DNA from: Verrucomicrobiota bacterium
GTDB taxonomy: Bacteria; Verrucomicrobiota; Verrucomicrobiia; Verrucomicrobiales; DEV007
DNA: 7,865 nt
Assembly (NCBI GenBank): GCA_027618625.1
Contig: JAQCER010000116.1
Location: 1-7,865 of the forward strand
Reading direction: 5' to 3'
The position numbers and the translations under genes were made by a program. Every line of letters begins with the position of its first letter. The first letter of the stretch is position 1. Below the pieces are notes generated by a model. That model did not search any database, was not told the origin of the DNA, and saw only the letters and a program-made list of their open reading frames with translations. Below, one piece after another: positions 1-6,634 of the stretch.

Positions 1-205
1 CGGGGTGCGCGGAGGCATGGCCTACGGTGCCTCCGATGAACTCGGCATGCATGCCGTGGAGAATCCGGTCCACGTTCATGACCTGCACGCGACCATGTTT
101 CATCTGCTAGGCATCGACCATGAGCAACTTACCTATCGCTACTCTGGAAGAGATTTCAGACTGACCGATGTGCATGGACGCGTTGTCCGGGATGTCCTTG
201 CGTGA
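1..205 (+). CDS. DUF1501 family sulfatase-like protein, C-terminal fragment
   Basis: Only the last 67 residues, ending at TGA 203-205, are inside the window; the gene starts to the left. The visible part carries the hallmark end of DUF1501 proteins: a [12 protein letters not shown] segment, then [20 protein letters not shown], then a [15 protein letters not shown] stretch just before the stop. DUF1501 belongs to the alkaline phosphatase/sulfatase-like fold, and its members are often exported. The biochemical role of most is not established. The family is heavily expanded in Planctomycetota and Verrucomicrobiota, commonly next to DUF1549/DUF1553 cytochrome-type genes, so such a gene may lie just to the left (inference). 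The gene converges with the minus-strand AlgX-like gene, leaving 84 nt between the two stops. The family call is firm; substrate and activity cannot be judged from this tail. Confidence 0.85.
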   Translation, partial: GVRGGMAYGASDELGMHAVENPVHVHDLHATMFHLLGIDHEQLTYRYSGRDFRLTDVHGRVVRDVLA

Positions 206-289
206 GATAAGACGGTGTGGGGAATCCAGATGATACCAGAATAACCTCAAAGCGAGGATCTACCGTGCTCCGCCAGTCGGCCTGAATCG

Positions 290-2191
290 TCATTCCCCCA
301 TCGCTGCTCCAAAGACCTCAGGGGTAACCCAGTCGATCCAGGGTGGGGGAGTTCCGCTGGCCACTTCGGTGATGAGAGTGAGCTCTGATTGTTCGGCGTC
401 TGCTTTTTTTGGTAGAGGAATGGTGATGGTCTCTGAGGTGACGTACCGGTCACGGCGCGGGACGAGTCCAGTTCGATAGATTTCTTTTCCATCCTCAAGA
501 ATACGAAAAGTGACGCCTGCGCGCTGGGAGACACCCGCTTCTACGGGGCCGACTCTGACTCTCACCGTCAGCTGAGCATTCTCCGTGGGTGAAATCTTCC
601 AGGTGAGGCTGGAATCGCTGGTGACCCGAATGCCAACCAGGCGGTCCCAGTCACTTGGGTCTTCGAAGGCTTTGGGCGCAACGTTCGTGGCAGCTGGCTG
701 GATGGCTTTACTCAAGAGGCTGTCCCGCCAGAGCTGGAGCGTGTCCTCAGTGTTCATCGGGATCAATCGCCACATTTTCGGCATGGCCAGAAATTCTTCT
801 GCCACTTCCCAGATGACGAGATCGATCTCATCCATGTCCAGTTTCCTTGAGAATATTCTACGCGCTGTGGAGACGCCTGCGTTCGGAGCGATGGTGTCCC
901 ATTGTGCGCCGATGCGTGCCTTTAAGTGATCGCCGTAGCTCGATCGATTGTCTGCGAAGATTCGGGTCAGCGAGTCTCCCAACAGCTGAACCTGGGAGCC
1001 TGTGTTTACAGGTGCGGGCTCGACGGGGAATGCGATGGTGTCGACATCAAGGTCGGTGATGCCATTCGATCGCATGAGGTCGGCGAGATCTCCGCGGTGC
1101 GAAATGGGAACTTCACGGTGCTCGGGCTCGATGAAGTTTGCAATTTCTGCCGACAACAGGTCATTGTCCCGAATGTAGTCCGACGTTACTTTGGCTGCGA
1201 GTTGCGCACCAAAGGGAGACCAGTGGCTATCGTTGGGCAGGTAGACGGGGTAGCTTTTTCCATCTTGTGCAGTGGTGAAGCGCTGTGCCAGCAGCTGCGG
1301 AGTCAAATTCAGGACGTGAACGCCTTCTGTCCGCAACGCCTGGCACCAGTCGTCAACGGGCCCGTTCACCGGGCCAGTTTGCTCCCAGTTGTAAGGTAGG
1401 CCGGTCTCCAGGTCTGGGAAGAGCGTGCTGGCGCGCGGGACTACCACAAACAGCAGGGGGATGCCTTTCTCTGCGAGTTGTTGGTGAAAGTCCAGGACGA
1501 CCTTGAGCGATCCCGGTCCGTCAGGAGCGGCGTCCGGCAGTTTCCAAAAATCTTTGCGATAAATTTCCCGCGTGGGCATGCCGAAGAAGAATCCCTCCTG
1601 CCCGACGGTGAATCCTTCGCCTCGTTCGACGAGTTTGCGATTCAAAGGTTCCAGTTCTTCCAGCGGTGAACCATACACAGGGGGCTCGACATGCACATGT
1701 GCCCCCGGTTTTACCACTGCCATCGATTGCACCCAAAACTCAGGTTCATCGAATGCCTCGGTTTCATCGATACGCATGATGGTGCCCAATCCGGCACCCT
1801 CTAGATCGAGTGGTGCCAGAGTGAAGCGGATCAGTGCGCCATCGGTCAGTTCCTTACCTGATTGAATTACTTTGTCTCTGAAGGCCCATGTGGTCGCAAG
1901 GAAGGTTTGTCCTTCTGTGGCGTCTCCAGAAATGGAGCGTTCGACGCGGCAGAACACGGTCAGCAGGCAGTCACGATACGGGGCGGTTTCAGGAGACGGC
2001 AAGTCGGGCGATTTCATCACAACGGCGTCGACAATCACAGGAGCGGTTCCCTGTTTTTCTTTGGCGTTGCTGGAATGGTCTCCCTGGCCAGAGCATCCCG
2101 GTGCCAGGAAGGCGAGAAGTCCCGTGAGCAGGCCAGTCACGCATTGTGCGCTGCCTGATAAGCGGCGACTGGTTCTTTTGAAGCGATTCAT
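290..2191 (-). CDS. AlgX/AlgJ-like SGNH-hydrolase-fold protein, probable lipoprotein (putative glycan O-acetyltransferase)
   Basis: A 633-residue protein if started at the ATG at 2189-2191. That start is preferred because it puts a basic n-region (R3, K5, R6, R9, R10), a hydrophobic stretch (about 18-30) and Cys33 in a lipobox-like FLAPGC at the N-terminus. A GTG at 2311 would add 40 Arg-rich residues and bury this signal. Residues about 70-160 form an unassigned domain. The AlgX/AlgJ-type region runs from about 190 to 470: a PLLFVVVPR strand (245-253), a NDSHWSPFGA block with D321 and H323, the LLGDSL block with S407, and DLVIWEVAEEFL at 457-468. D321, H323 and S407 match the Asp-x-His and Ser residues of AlgX, which O-acetylates alginate in the periplasm. 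Residues about 500-633 are beta-rich and end in PPWIDWVTPEV, recalling NPCBM-like carbohydrate modules. No MBOAT partner gene is visible, so the polymer and acyl donor are unknown. No Shine-Dalgarno sequence is seen. Confidence 0.8.
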   Translation of the reverse strand: MNRFKRTSRRLSGSAQCVTGLLTGLLAFLAPGCSGQGDHSSNAKEKQGTAPVIVDAVVMKSPDLPSPETAPYRDCLLTVFCRVERSISGDATEGQTFLATTWAFRDKVIQSGKELTDGALIRFTLAPLDLEGAGLGTIMRIDETEAFDEPEFWVQSMAVVKPGAHVHVEPPVYGSPLEELEPLNRKLVERGEGFTVGQEGFFFGMPTREIYRKDFWKLPDAAPDGPGSLKVVLDFHQQLAEKGIPLLFVVVPRASTLFPDLETGLPYNWEQTGPVNGPVDDWCQALRTEGVHVLNLTPQLLAQRFTTAQDGKSYPVYLPNDSHWSPFGAQLAAKVTSDYIRDNDLLSAEIANFIEPEHREVPISHRGDLADLMRSNGITDLDVDTIAFPVEPAPVNTGSQVQLLGDSLTRIFADNRSSYGDHLKARIGAQWDTIAPNAGVSTARRIFSRKLDMDEIDLVIWEVAEEFLAMPKMWRLIPMNTEDTLQLWRDSLLSKAIQPAATNVAPKAFEDPSDWDRLVGIRVTSDSSLTWKISPTENAQLTVRVRVGPVEAGVSQRAGVTFRILEDGKEIYRTGLVPRRDRYVTSETITIPLPKKADAEQSELTLITEVASGTPPPWIDWVTPEVFGAAMGE

Positions 2192-2246
2192 CGGGTGCAG
2201 GGTAGAATAGGAATTCCCGAGTGGCAATCGCTGGCTGACAGTTGAA

Positions 2247-2467
2247 ATGAAGGGGCGAGCCTGGCATTTTCGTCGCCGCTTGCGTCCGATGCGAAGTTTC
2301 GGTATCTTCACGCCATGCCAGCCGTCCGATTTTATCGGCGTGTCTCTCCAGAAGAGTATCTATTCCGTCGTGCCAACGGCTGGCGCAGGGAAACCTTTTC
2401 TTCCGGCGAGTTTACCCTGGCGTCCGTAGGGTTGACGATGGCCCTTGCCGAGCTTACCACGGTCTGA
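2247..2467 (+). pseudogene. Remnant of a Uma2-family endonuclease gene (C-terminal end)
   Basis: The reading frame from 2246 to the TGA at 2465-2467 contains DAKFRYLHAMPAVRFYRRVS, then EEYLFRRANGWRRETF, SSGEFTLASVGL and TMALAELTTV. From memory of the family this matches the C-terminal third of Uma2 (DUF820) proteins, a PD-(D/E)xK-fold group: a KF..Y..lPs.reY..VS segment, a short strand (.v.lyRr..dGW.re.f), then the closing tsG...L.SlGl.l.laEly. A few residues appear to be missing between VS and EEYLF. Upstream in frame is a stop at 2243-2245, and the catalytic part is absent, replaced by the divergent AlgX-like gene that starts at 2191. An ATG at 2315 would allow a 50-residue peptide. The stop lies 5 nt before the rfbA ATG, so the relic now occupies the rfbA leader. 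The alternative is a small gene of unknown function or chance similarity. Confidence 0.45.
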
Positions 2468-2472
2468 CATTC

Positions 2473-3354
2473 ATGACTGAAACGAAAAGTACTCGCGGGA
2501 TTATCCTGGCGGGAGGCGCGGGGACGCGGCTCCATCCGCTGACGCAGATTGTCTGCAAACAGCTGCTGCCGGTCTACGACAAGCCAATGATTTACTATCC
2601 GCTATCAACGCTGATGCTCGGCGGCATTCGTGAGGTACTGATCATCTCCACGCCGAAAGACTTGCCGCAGTTCAGGAATCTTTTTGGTGATGGCTCGCAG
2701 ATCGGGATGCAAATCGAATATGCAGAGCAAGCAGAGCCGAACGGGATCGCCCAGGCTTTTCTCATCGGCGAAGAATTTCTTGGCGGGAACGGTGCCACCT
2801 TGATCCTCGGCGACAACATTTTCTATGGAAAGCTAGGCTTCTTCCGCGAGGCGCTCGCGCTCAAAACGGGGGCATGTGTGTTCGGTGCGCACGTGCGTGA
2901 TCCTGAGAGGTTCGGGGTAGTGGAATTCAATGCAGAGGGCAAGGCATTGAGCATCGAGGAAAAGCCGAAGCAGCCCAAGAGCAACTTTGCCGTTCCCGGT
3001 CTCTACGTTTACGACGAAACAGTGGTCGAACGAACCAAGGCGCTGCAGCCCTCAGGGCGAGGAGAGCTGGAGATCACCGATCTGAACGTAGCGTACCTCA
3101 ATGACGGCATGCTGGATGTGAGAGTGTTAGGGCGTGGTGTGGCATGGTTGGACACGGGGACGCCAGAGAGCCTGCTTGAGGCGGGCAACTACATTGGAAC
3201 GATCGAACGTCAGCAGAATCTGAAAGTTGCCTGCATCGAAGAGATCGCCCACCATATGGGATTTATCGACAACGCTGGCATGGAGGGCCTCATTGCAGCA
3301 ACTCGGAATCCTGATTACCGGGCCTACTTGGAAAACGTGATGCGGCACGGCTGA
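2473..3354 (+). CDS. rfbA: Glucose-1-phosphate thymidylyltransferase (dTDP-glucose pyrophosphorylase)
   Basis: A 293-residue cytoplasmic enzyme of normal family length. It couples dTTP and glucose 1-phosphate to give dTDP-glucose and pyrophosphate, the first step to dTDP-L-rhamnose and other dTDP-deoxysugars. The nucleotide-binding signature GGAGTRLHPLT is at 14-24, followed by KQLLPVYDKPMIYYPL (29-44) with the conserved lysines. LGDNIFYG (112-119) holds metal-ligand candidate D114. EEKPKQPKS (162-170) is the sugar-phosphate region, GRGELEITDLN is at 196-206, and WLDTGTPESLLEA (225-237) supplies the second acidic ligand, D228. The C-terminal segment QNLKVACIEEIA to the end is typical of the full-length tetrameric RmlA type. 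No rfbB, rfbC or rfbD is nearby, so the later steps must be encoded elsewhere. The methyltransferase gene starts 20 nt after the stop. No Shine-Dalgarno sequence precedes the ATG, but the start is fixed by the position of the signature. Confidence 0.96.
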   Translation: MTETKSTRGIILAGGAGTRLHPLTQIVCKQLLPVYDKPMIYYPLSTLMLGGIREVLIISTPKDLPQFRNLFGDGSQIGMQIEYAEQAEPNGIAQAFLIGEEFLGGNGATLILGDNIFYGKLGFFREALALKTGACVFGAHVRDPERFGVVEFNAEGKALSIEEKPKQPKSNFAVPGLYVYDETVVERTKALQPSGRGELEITDLNVAYLNDGMLDVRVLGRGVAWLDTGTPESLLEAGNYIGTIERQQNLKVACIEEIAHHMGFIDNAGMEGLIAATRNPDYRAYLENVMRHG

Positions 3355-3374
3355 TCGCAACATTTTCGAACCAA

Positions 3375-4301
3375 ATGGGATTATTCAGCAGCAAAAGCAA
3401 AAGCGCCGAGAGAAACGCAGCGCGGATCCGAGAGCAGGACTCGAAGATCCAGAAACTCCGTGAACAACGGGACAAGATCCGCGAAACGCGTGACCGTCTT
3501 CAGTTTCAACTGCGCGAGACCCAGGAAACGCTCAACGACGTGGAGCTCGACCATCAAAAGCTGTGGGCCGAGCACTTTGGAAAGATCTACAATCTGGCGA
3601 CGCCTCCACGGAATATCGTCGCGCATATCGCTCACCGGCGTGATGCGGATTTTGATGATGGCTTACACATGTTGATCACCGGCTACATGGCAGCTCAGCG
3701 TCTGGGGCGAATTGTCCGAGATGAAAATGTCACAGGTGGCGTTCGTAGAGTTCTCGATTTTGGTTGTGGCTGCGCGCGGGTGACGCGATTTCTCGATTGC
3801 CTGGGCGAGGGCGATGTCGAACTCTTTGGCTGTGACATCGACAAGTCGGCGATCGACTGGTGCAACGCAGAGCTGGTCGGCACCGGGCGCTACTTTGTGA
3901 ATGGAGATCGTCCACCGATGCCGGATGATCTGCCTGAGTTTGATGTGATCACGGTGTTGTCAGTGTTCACGCACTTGCCGGAAGACATGCAATTCGAGTG
4001 GCTAAAAGCCCTGGGGGCTACTCTGCGCAAAGGCGGGCTCATGCTGGCGACCGTGCACGGGCCATCCTTTCAGCGTTTCGTTCCCGATGCCCAGCGTGCT
4101 GAGTATGGAGAGAAGGGATTTTGCTATACCGACTTGGGCAAGACGCCAGATCTGCCTGACTATTATCTCAGCACTTTCCATACGCATGCCTACTTGAACG
4201 AGCGTTGGTCAAAGGAAGGCTTCCGCATTCGTCAAATCATTGAGCAAGCAGTGCCCCAGGCGACCGTTCGTCAGGATGTGGTGGTGCTGGAAAAAGTGTG
4301 A
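3375..4301 (+). CDS. Class I SAM-dependent methyltransferase with N-terminal coiled coil
   Basis: A 308-residue protein. Residues about 11-66 are highly charged with regular hydrophobic spacing (IREQDSKIQKLREQRDKI and onward), indicating a coiled coil. Residues about 100-290 form a Rossmann methyltransferase domain. Motif I is VLDFGCGCARVTRFL (126-140). The acidic end of strand 2 is FGCDIDKSAIDWC (151-163), with D154 or D156 likely binding the SAM ribose. The FDVITVLSVFTHLPEDM stretch (189-205) is motif IV-like, and LRKGGLMLATVHG (217-229) follows. There is no signal peptide, so it acts in the cytoplasm. Next to rfbA, modification of a sugar nucleotide or a growing surface glycan is a reasonable guess, but the substrate cannot be read from the sequence. 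The coiled coil may mediate oligomerisation or docking. Probably cotranscribed with rfbA (20-nt gap). No Shine-Dalgarno sequence is evident. Confidence 0.87.
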   Translation: MGLFSSKSKSAERNAARIREQDSKIQKLREQRDKIRETRDRLQFQLRETQETLNDVELDHQKLWAEHFGKIYNLATPPRNIVAHIAHRRDADFDDGLHMLITGYMAAQRLGRIVRDENVTGGVRRVLDFGCGCARVTRFLDCLGEGDVELFGCDIDKSAIDWCNAELVGTGRYFVNGDRPPMPDDLPEFDVITVLSVFTHLPEDMQFEWLKALGATLRKGGLMLATVHGPSFQRFVPDAQRAEYGEKGFCYTDLGKTPDLPDYYLSTFHTHAYLNERWSKEGFRIRQIIEQAVPQATVRQDVVVLEKV

Positions 4302-4345
4302 GGGCTCTGCAATCCGTCGATTTCATCCCCTGAGTTTCTATGCTA

Positions 4346-4390
4346 AAGAATCTGTGGGGATCGCGACCGGATTCCTGATCTCAGATTCTT
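4346..4390. repeat. Inverted repeat, 9-bp perfect arms, after the methyltransferase gene
   Basis: AAGAATCTG (4346-4354) and CAGATTCTT (4382-4390) are exact reverse complements separated by 27 nt. The element lies 45 nt after the methyltransferase stop. Neither side is followed by a T-run, so it is not a standard intrinsic terminator. It could be an mRNA 3'-end hairpin with a large loop, or a two-site operator. The function is unknown. Confidence 0.4.
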
Positions 4391-4586
4391 AAAGCACTTA
4401 ACGTGAATGAATTATGGACTATTTTCAAGCTATCTGTGCACCACGATCGCTGGAGTGCTAGTAGTGCTTAGTTTGCAGAGGGTAGAAAAAGTTCATTCAG
4501 GTAGCTTAATTTCTTGTTTATATAACTTTTTTGTTGATTTTAATATCGGACATTCTTTACTGAAATTGGATCAGACCTTTGAGAAT

Positions 4587-4603
4587 ATTACATTATTAGT
4601 AAT
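4587..4603. promoter_or_regulatory. Small palindromic element upstream of the coiled-coil gene
   Basis: ATTAC (4587-4591) and GTAAT (4599-4603) flank a 7-nt AT spacer, ending 21 nt before the ATG at 4625. Wider symmetry is given by TCAGA at 4571-4575 and TCTGA at 4603-4607. This could be an operator or a 5'-UTR hairpin controlling the downstream gene. In such AT-rich sequence, chance symmetry of this size is common, so the call is weak. Confidence 0.2.
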
Positions 4604-4624
4604 CTGACCACAACACTATCAACT

Positions 4625-5743
4625 ATGGAATCTACTCATACTACTACTGGAAAAGTATACGACTCGGAGGCTTCTGCGGGAAAGTCGCGCAGTTGGCTCA
4701 TTTGGATCCTTATCGTCGGTCTCTTGGGTTTTCTCGGATTTTCAAAGAAGATCGAGCAAAACCTGAAGATGGAGAACAATCATCTCGTGCACACTCAGCA
4801 TGAGCTTGAGGGGGAGGTTTCCACCCTTTCCGGCAACGTTGCAACGCAAACTAGCCGTGCTGACGAAGCCGAGAAAAATGTGGCGTCGCTGACGGTGAAA
4901 TTGGGCGAGACCGAAGCTCAATTGAAGGCCAGCACTGCGGAGGCTGCCGATCTTGCAACGAAGCTCGCTTCTGCAAACACCAAGATTTCCGAACTTGAAG
5001 GCAGCCTTGCTGATTCCGCCAAGCGCGAAGAGGGGCTCAAGCAGACGGTTGCAGCACTCCAAGCTGAGCGGACAGGGTTGCAGAAGGAAGTTGCGTCACT
5101 CTTTGCTCGGGTGAAAGACCAGACCACACTGGTCGCTGAGTTGAAGGGAACCATCGATCGTCTGAATGGTGAACTCACCAAGTTGAAGGATGACAACACA
5201 GCGCTTGCAGGGACTGCCAGTGAAAATAAGGAACTGCAAGAGAAGATTGCCGGTCTGCAGAAGATCGCAGAAGATCAGAAAAGTCTTCTGGATCGCCTTG
5301 AAGAAGAAAAGCGTATGCTGATCGATACCCGCAAGAAGCTTGCTCAGGAAGTCAACGAATTGACAGAACGGCTACAGGCGCTGCTTGGGGAAAACGAGAC
5401 CAAACAGGAGACCATTCAGCGTCTCAAGGACGATCAGGCAGCCTTGGTGCAGAACCGCCAGGATCTGGTGACCCGGCTGGCTGCACTTCAGGATCAGATA
5501 GACAACGCTGCTGCTGCCGATACCGATGGGCTGCGCAAGGATTCAAAAATTGAAGAATTGACCGCCGAGCGTCAGGCCCTGGAGCTTGAGCGCGATGTGC
5601 TCACCACTGCTTACAACGATCTCGCTGTGAAGGTCGAAACTCTGACCAGCCAGTTCCAGACGCTGCATCGCGAATTCAGTGATGCTGGCGAAGGTGCGCA
5701 ACCAGTGGGCGTCGCCCCTGGGTTCAGCACTGTCCTTCCATGA
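4625..5743 (+). CDS. Membrane-anchored long coiled-coil protein, function unknown
   Basis: A 372-residue protein. The N-terminus is Ser/Thr-rich (1-22). One hydrophobic segment, SWLIWILIVGLLGFLGF (23-39), then acts as a membrane anchor or uncleaved signal. Basic residues lie on both sides (K20 and R22; K41 and K42), so orientation is uncertain. From about 42 to 350 the protein is almost continuous heptad-patterned coiled coil rich in Glu, Lys, Leu, Ala and Gln. It has repeated short phrases such as LKDDNTAL, LQEKIAGLQ and LEEEKRML, and almost no Pro or Gly. The last 20 residues are non-helical (EGAQPVGVAPGF). No catalytic domain is visible. A spacer, scaffold or envelope-organising role is possible, but nothing fixes it, and similarity to SMC-like or tropomyosin-like proteins would reflect composition only. 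The gene has its own AT-rich leader and a strong terminator, so it is probably a single-gene unit. Confidence 0.8.
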   Translation: MESTHTTTGKVYDSEASAGKSRSWLIWILIVGLLGFLGFSKKIEQNLKMENNHLVHTQHELEGEVSTLSGNVATQTSRADEAEKNVASLTVKLGETEAQLKASTAEAADLATKLASANTKISELEGSLADSAKREEGLKQTVAALQAERTGLQKEVASLFARVKDQTTLVAELKGTIDRLNGELTKLKDDNTALAGTASENKELQEKIAGLQKIAEDQKSLLDRLEEEKRMLIDTRKKLAQEVNELTERLQALLGENETKQETIQRLKDDQAALVQNRQDLVTRLAALQDQIDNAAAADTDGLRKDSKIEELTAERQALELERDVLTTAYNDLAVKVETLTSQFQTLHREFSDAGEGAQPVGVAPGFSTVLP

Positions 5744-5782
5744 GTTGGACTGCAGTAAATTTTTCTTCTGCACGAACGAAAT

Positions 5783-5820
5783 AGCGGGTTCCCTGAGAAG
5801 GGATACCCGCTTTTCTTTTT
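5783..5820 (+). terminator. Rho-independent terminator of the coiled-coil gene
   Basis: AGCGGGT (5783-5789) pairs with ACCCGCT (5805-5811), and TCCCT (5790-5794) pairs with AGGGA (5799-5803) across a GAGA tetraloop. This gives a 12-bp GC-rich stem with a single bulged T at 5804. The T-rich tract TTTCTTTTT follows immediately on the plus strand, 39 nt after the stop codon. The minus strand lacks an equally good U-tract, so the element mainly serves the plus-strand gene. It lies between convergent genes. The remaining sequence to 5998 shows no supported gene. Confidence 0.9.
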
Positions 5821-5998
5821 GTTTGGCCAATCCTTGGCCTGCTGGCTGCAATGGCGAAAGTAGTTTGGAGAACACCGGGAGTGTAGGAGTGTGGCCCAAT
5901 TGATCTTGATCTTTATCCATCAGGAGTTCCTCAAGTCGCTTAAGGATGTCTCTCAAGTCTCTCCAGTTGCCTGGCGATTTCGGACAGCGTGGGGACTA

Positions 5999-6619
5999 TC
6001 AGCCTTTGCGTCGGCGTCTCACTATAGACAGTGCCACGCTCAGCCCCAGTAACCCAACACTGGACGGTTCTGGAACAGGCGAGGTGGACGTGCGGAATTC
6101 CAGGACAAAGCTGGAGGCCGCACCAGTTTCGTTGCCCCAGAATGCAATGGAACGATTGGTGAGGGGCAGTTCCAGTGCTGGATTGGTCTGCACCATCAGC
6201 GGGAGGATGTCTTCAGCGATCGCCCAGTCGCCGAAGATGACGTAGTCAATGGGATCGGCAAAATTGGACGAAGGCGGCGCGGACAATTGGTCGCCTACCT
6301 GGAGGCCGAGGAACGAAATGTTACCCAGCACCGAATGGTAGTCGCGAACGATCAAGCTGTCGAGTTGTTGCCCTACTGGCAGCAACACGGTGAAAAGATC
6401 GACGTCTGTCGAACTCAGGTTCATGCGCAAAAAGCTTGAGCCAGAAGGAAGCGCAAATACGTCTGGCACATCGAATTCATCCGAAAGATCGCCACTGACG
6501 GCTTCGTCGTGCAGGAAGATCTGCGAAGAGGAAGTGGAGGCTCCCAGCCACAGTATGCAGGCTGCGGAAAGGCTACCGTAAAAACGGCTGGAAAACTTCG
6601 ACAGCTTGCGGCGTGACAT
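5999..6619 (-). CDS. PEP-CTERM sorting-domain protein
   Basis: A 206-residue exported protein. The N-terminus is a signal peptide: basic residues R3, R4, K5 and K8, hydrophobic core about 15-27, and likely cleavage near the AST/SSS stretch at 28-32. The body (about 33-175) is acidic and beta-rich, with no catalytic motif that I recognise. The C-terminus is a textbook PEP-CTERM signal: PVPEPSS (181-187), a hydrophobic segment VGLLGLSVALSIV (188-200), and a closing RRRRKG cluster. This tripartite tag is recognised by exosortase/EpsH systems in bacteria that make exopolysaccharide. Processing moves the protein to the envelope, often with glycosylation. No exosortase is in the window. The start lies 15 nt after the stop of the dehydrogenase gene on the same strand, so the two are likely cotranscribed. 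Specific function is unknown. Confidence 0.9.
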   Translation of the reverse strand: MSRRKLSKFSSRFYGSLSAACILWLGASTSSSQIFLHDEAVSGDLSDEFDVPDVFALPSGSSFLRMNLSSTDVDLFTVLLPVGQQLDSLIVRDYHSVLGNISFLGLQVGDQLSAPPSSNFADPIDYVIFGDWAIAEDILPLMVQTNPALELPLTNRSIAFWGNETGAASSFVLEFRTSTSPVPEPSSVGLLGLSVALSIVRRRRKG

Positions 6620-6634
6620 AGCGAAAAGTAGTCG

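Larger units (their letters stand above)
4302..4624. other. Intergenic region with AT-rich island, likely control region of the coiled-coil gene
   Basis: A 323-nt gap with no convincing gene. The first 100 nt resemble the surroundings and hold a 9-bp inverted repeat (4346-4390). Composition then falls sharply: by hand count 25 of 100 bases are G or C in 4501-4600, against 55 of 100 in 4201-4300. The low-GC tract runs up to the coiled-coil gene and slightly into its first codons. It holds TATAAC at 4521-4526, which resembles a -10 box but lacks a good -35 partner, and a small symmetric element ATTAC-N7-GTAAT at 4587-4603. A promoter region with an AT-rich upstream element is the simplest reading; an imported scrap is the alternative. 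A 66-codon open frame at 4407-4607 is not supported as a gene. Confidence 0.55.

Noticed and set aside
245..257. Small hairpin CCTC-N5-GAGG between the two convergent genes at the left
   Set aside because: Only a 4-bp stem and no clean T-run on either strand, so it is too weak to call a terminator.
219..298. GGGGAAT and ATTCCCC inverted pair around the left convergent junction
   Set aside because: The 7-bp arms are 66 nt apart and one lies inside the AlgX-like coding end, so chance is the simplest explanation.
926..1399. 157-codon plus-strand frame inside the AlgX-like gene
   Set aside because: It is wholly antisense to a well-supported gene with conserved motifs, and its translation has no recognisable domain.
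2192..2311. In-frame extension of the AlgX-like gene to a GTG at 2311
   Set aside because: The extra 40 residues are Arg/Lys-rich and would place the evident signal peptide and lipobox inside the protein; the ATG at 2191 gives a proper export signal.
4407..4607. 66-codon open frame in the AT-rich island, with a hydrophobic stretch near its start
   Set aside because: AT-rich sequence yields hydrophobic codons by chance, the C-terminal half shows no protein-like pattern, and no ribosome site is seen. It is not recognisable as any family.
5543..5956. 137-codon minus-strand frame starting with a helix-like RDILKRLEELLMDKDQDQ
   Set aside because: It starts with TTG, runs straight through the strong terminator hairpin and then lies antisense to the coiled-coil gene, so it is most likely a shadow.
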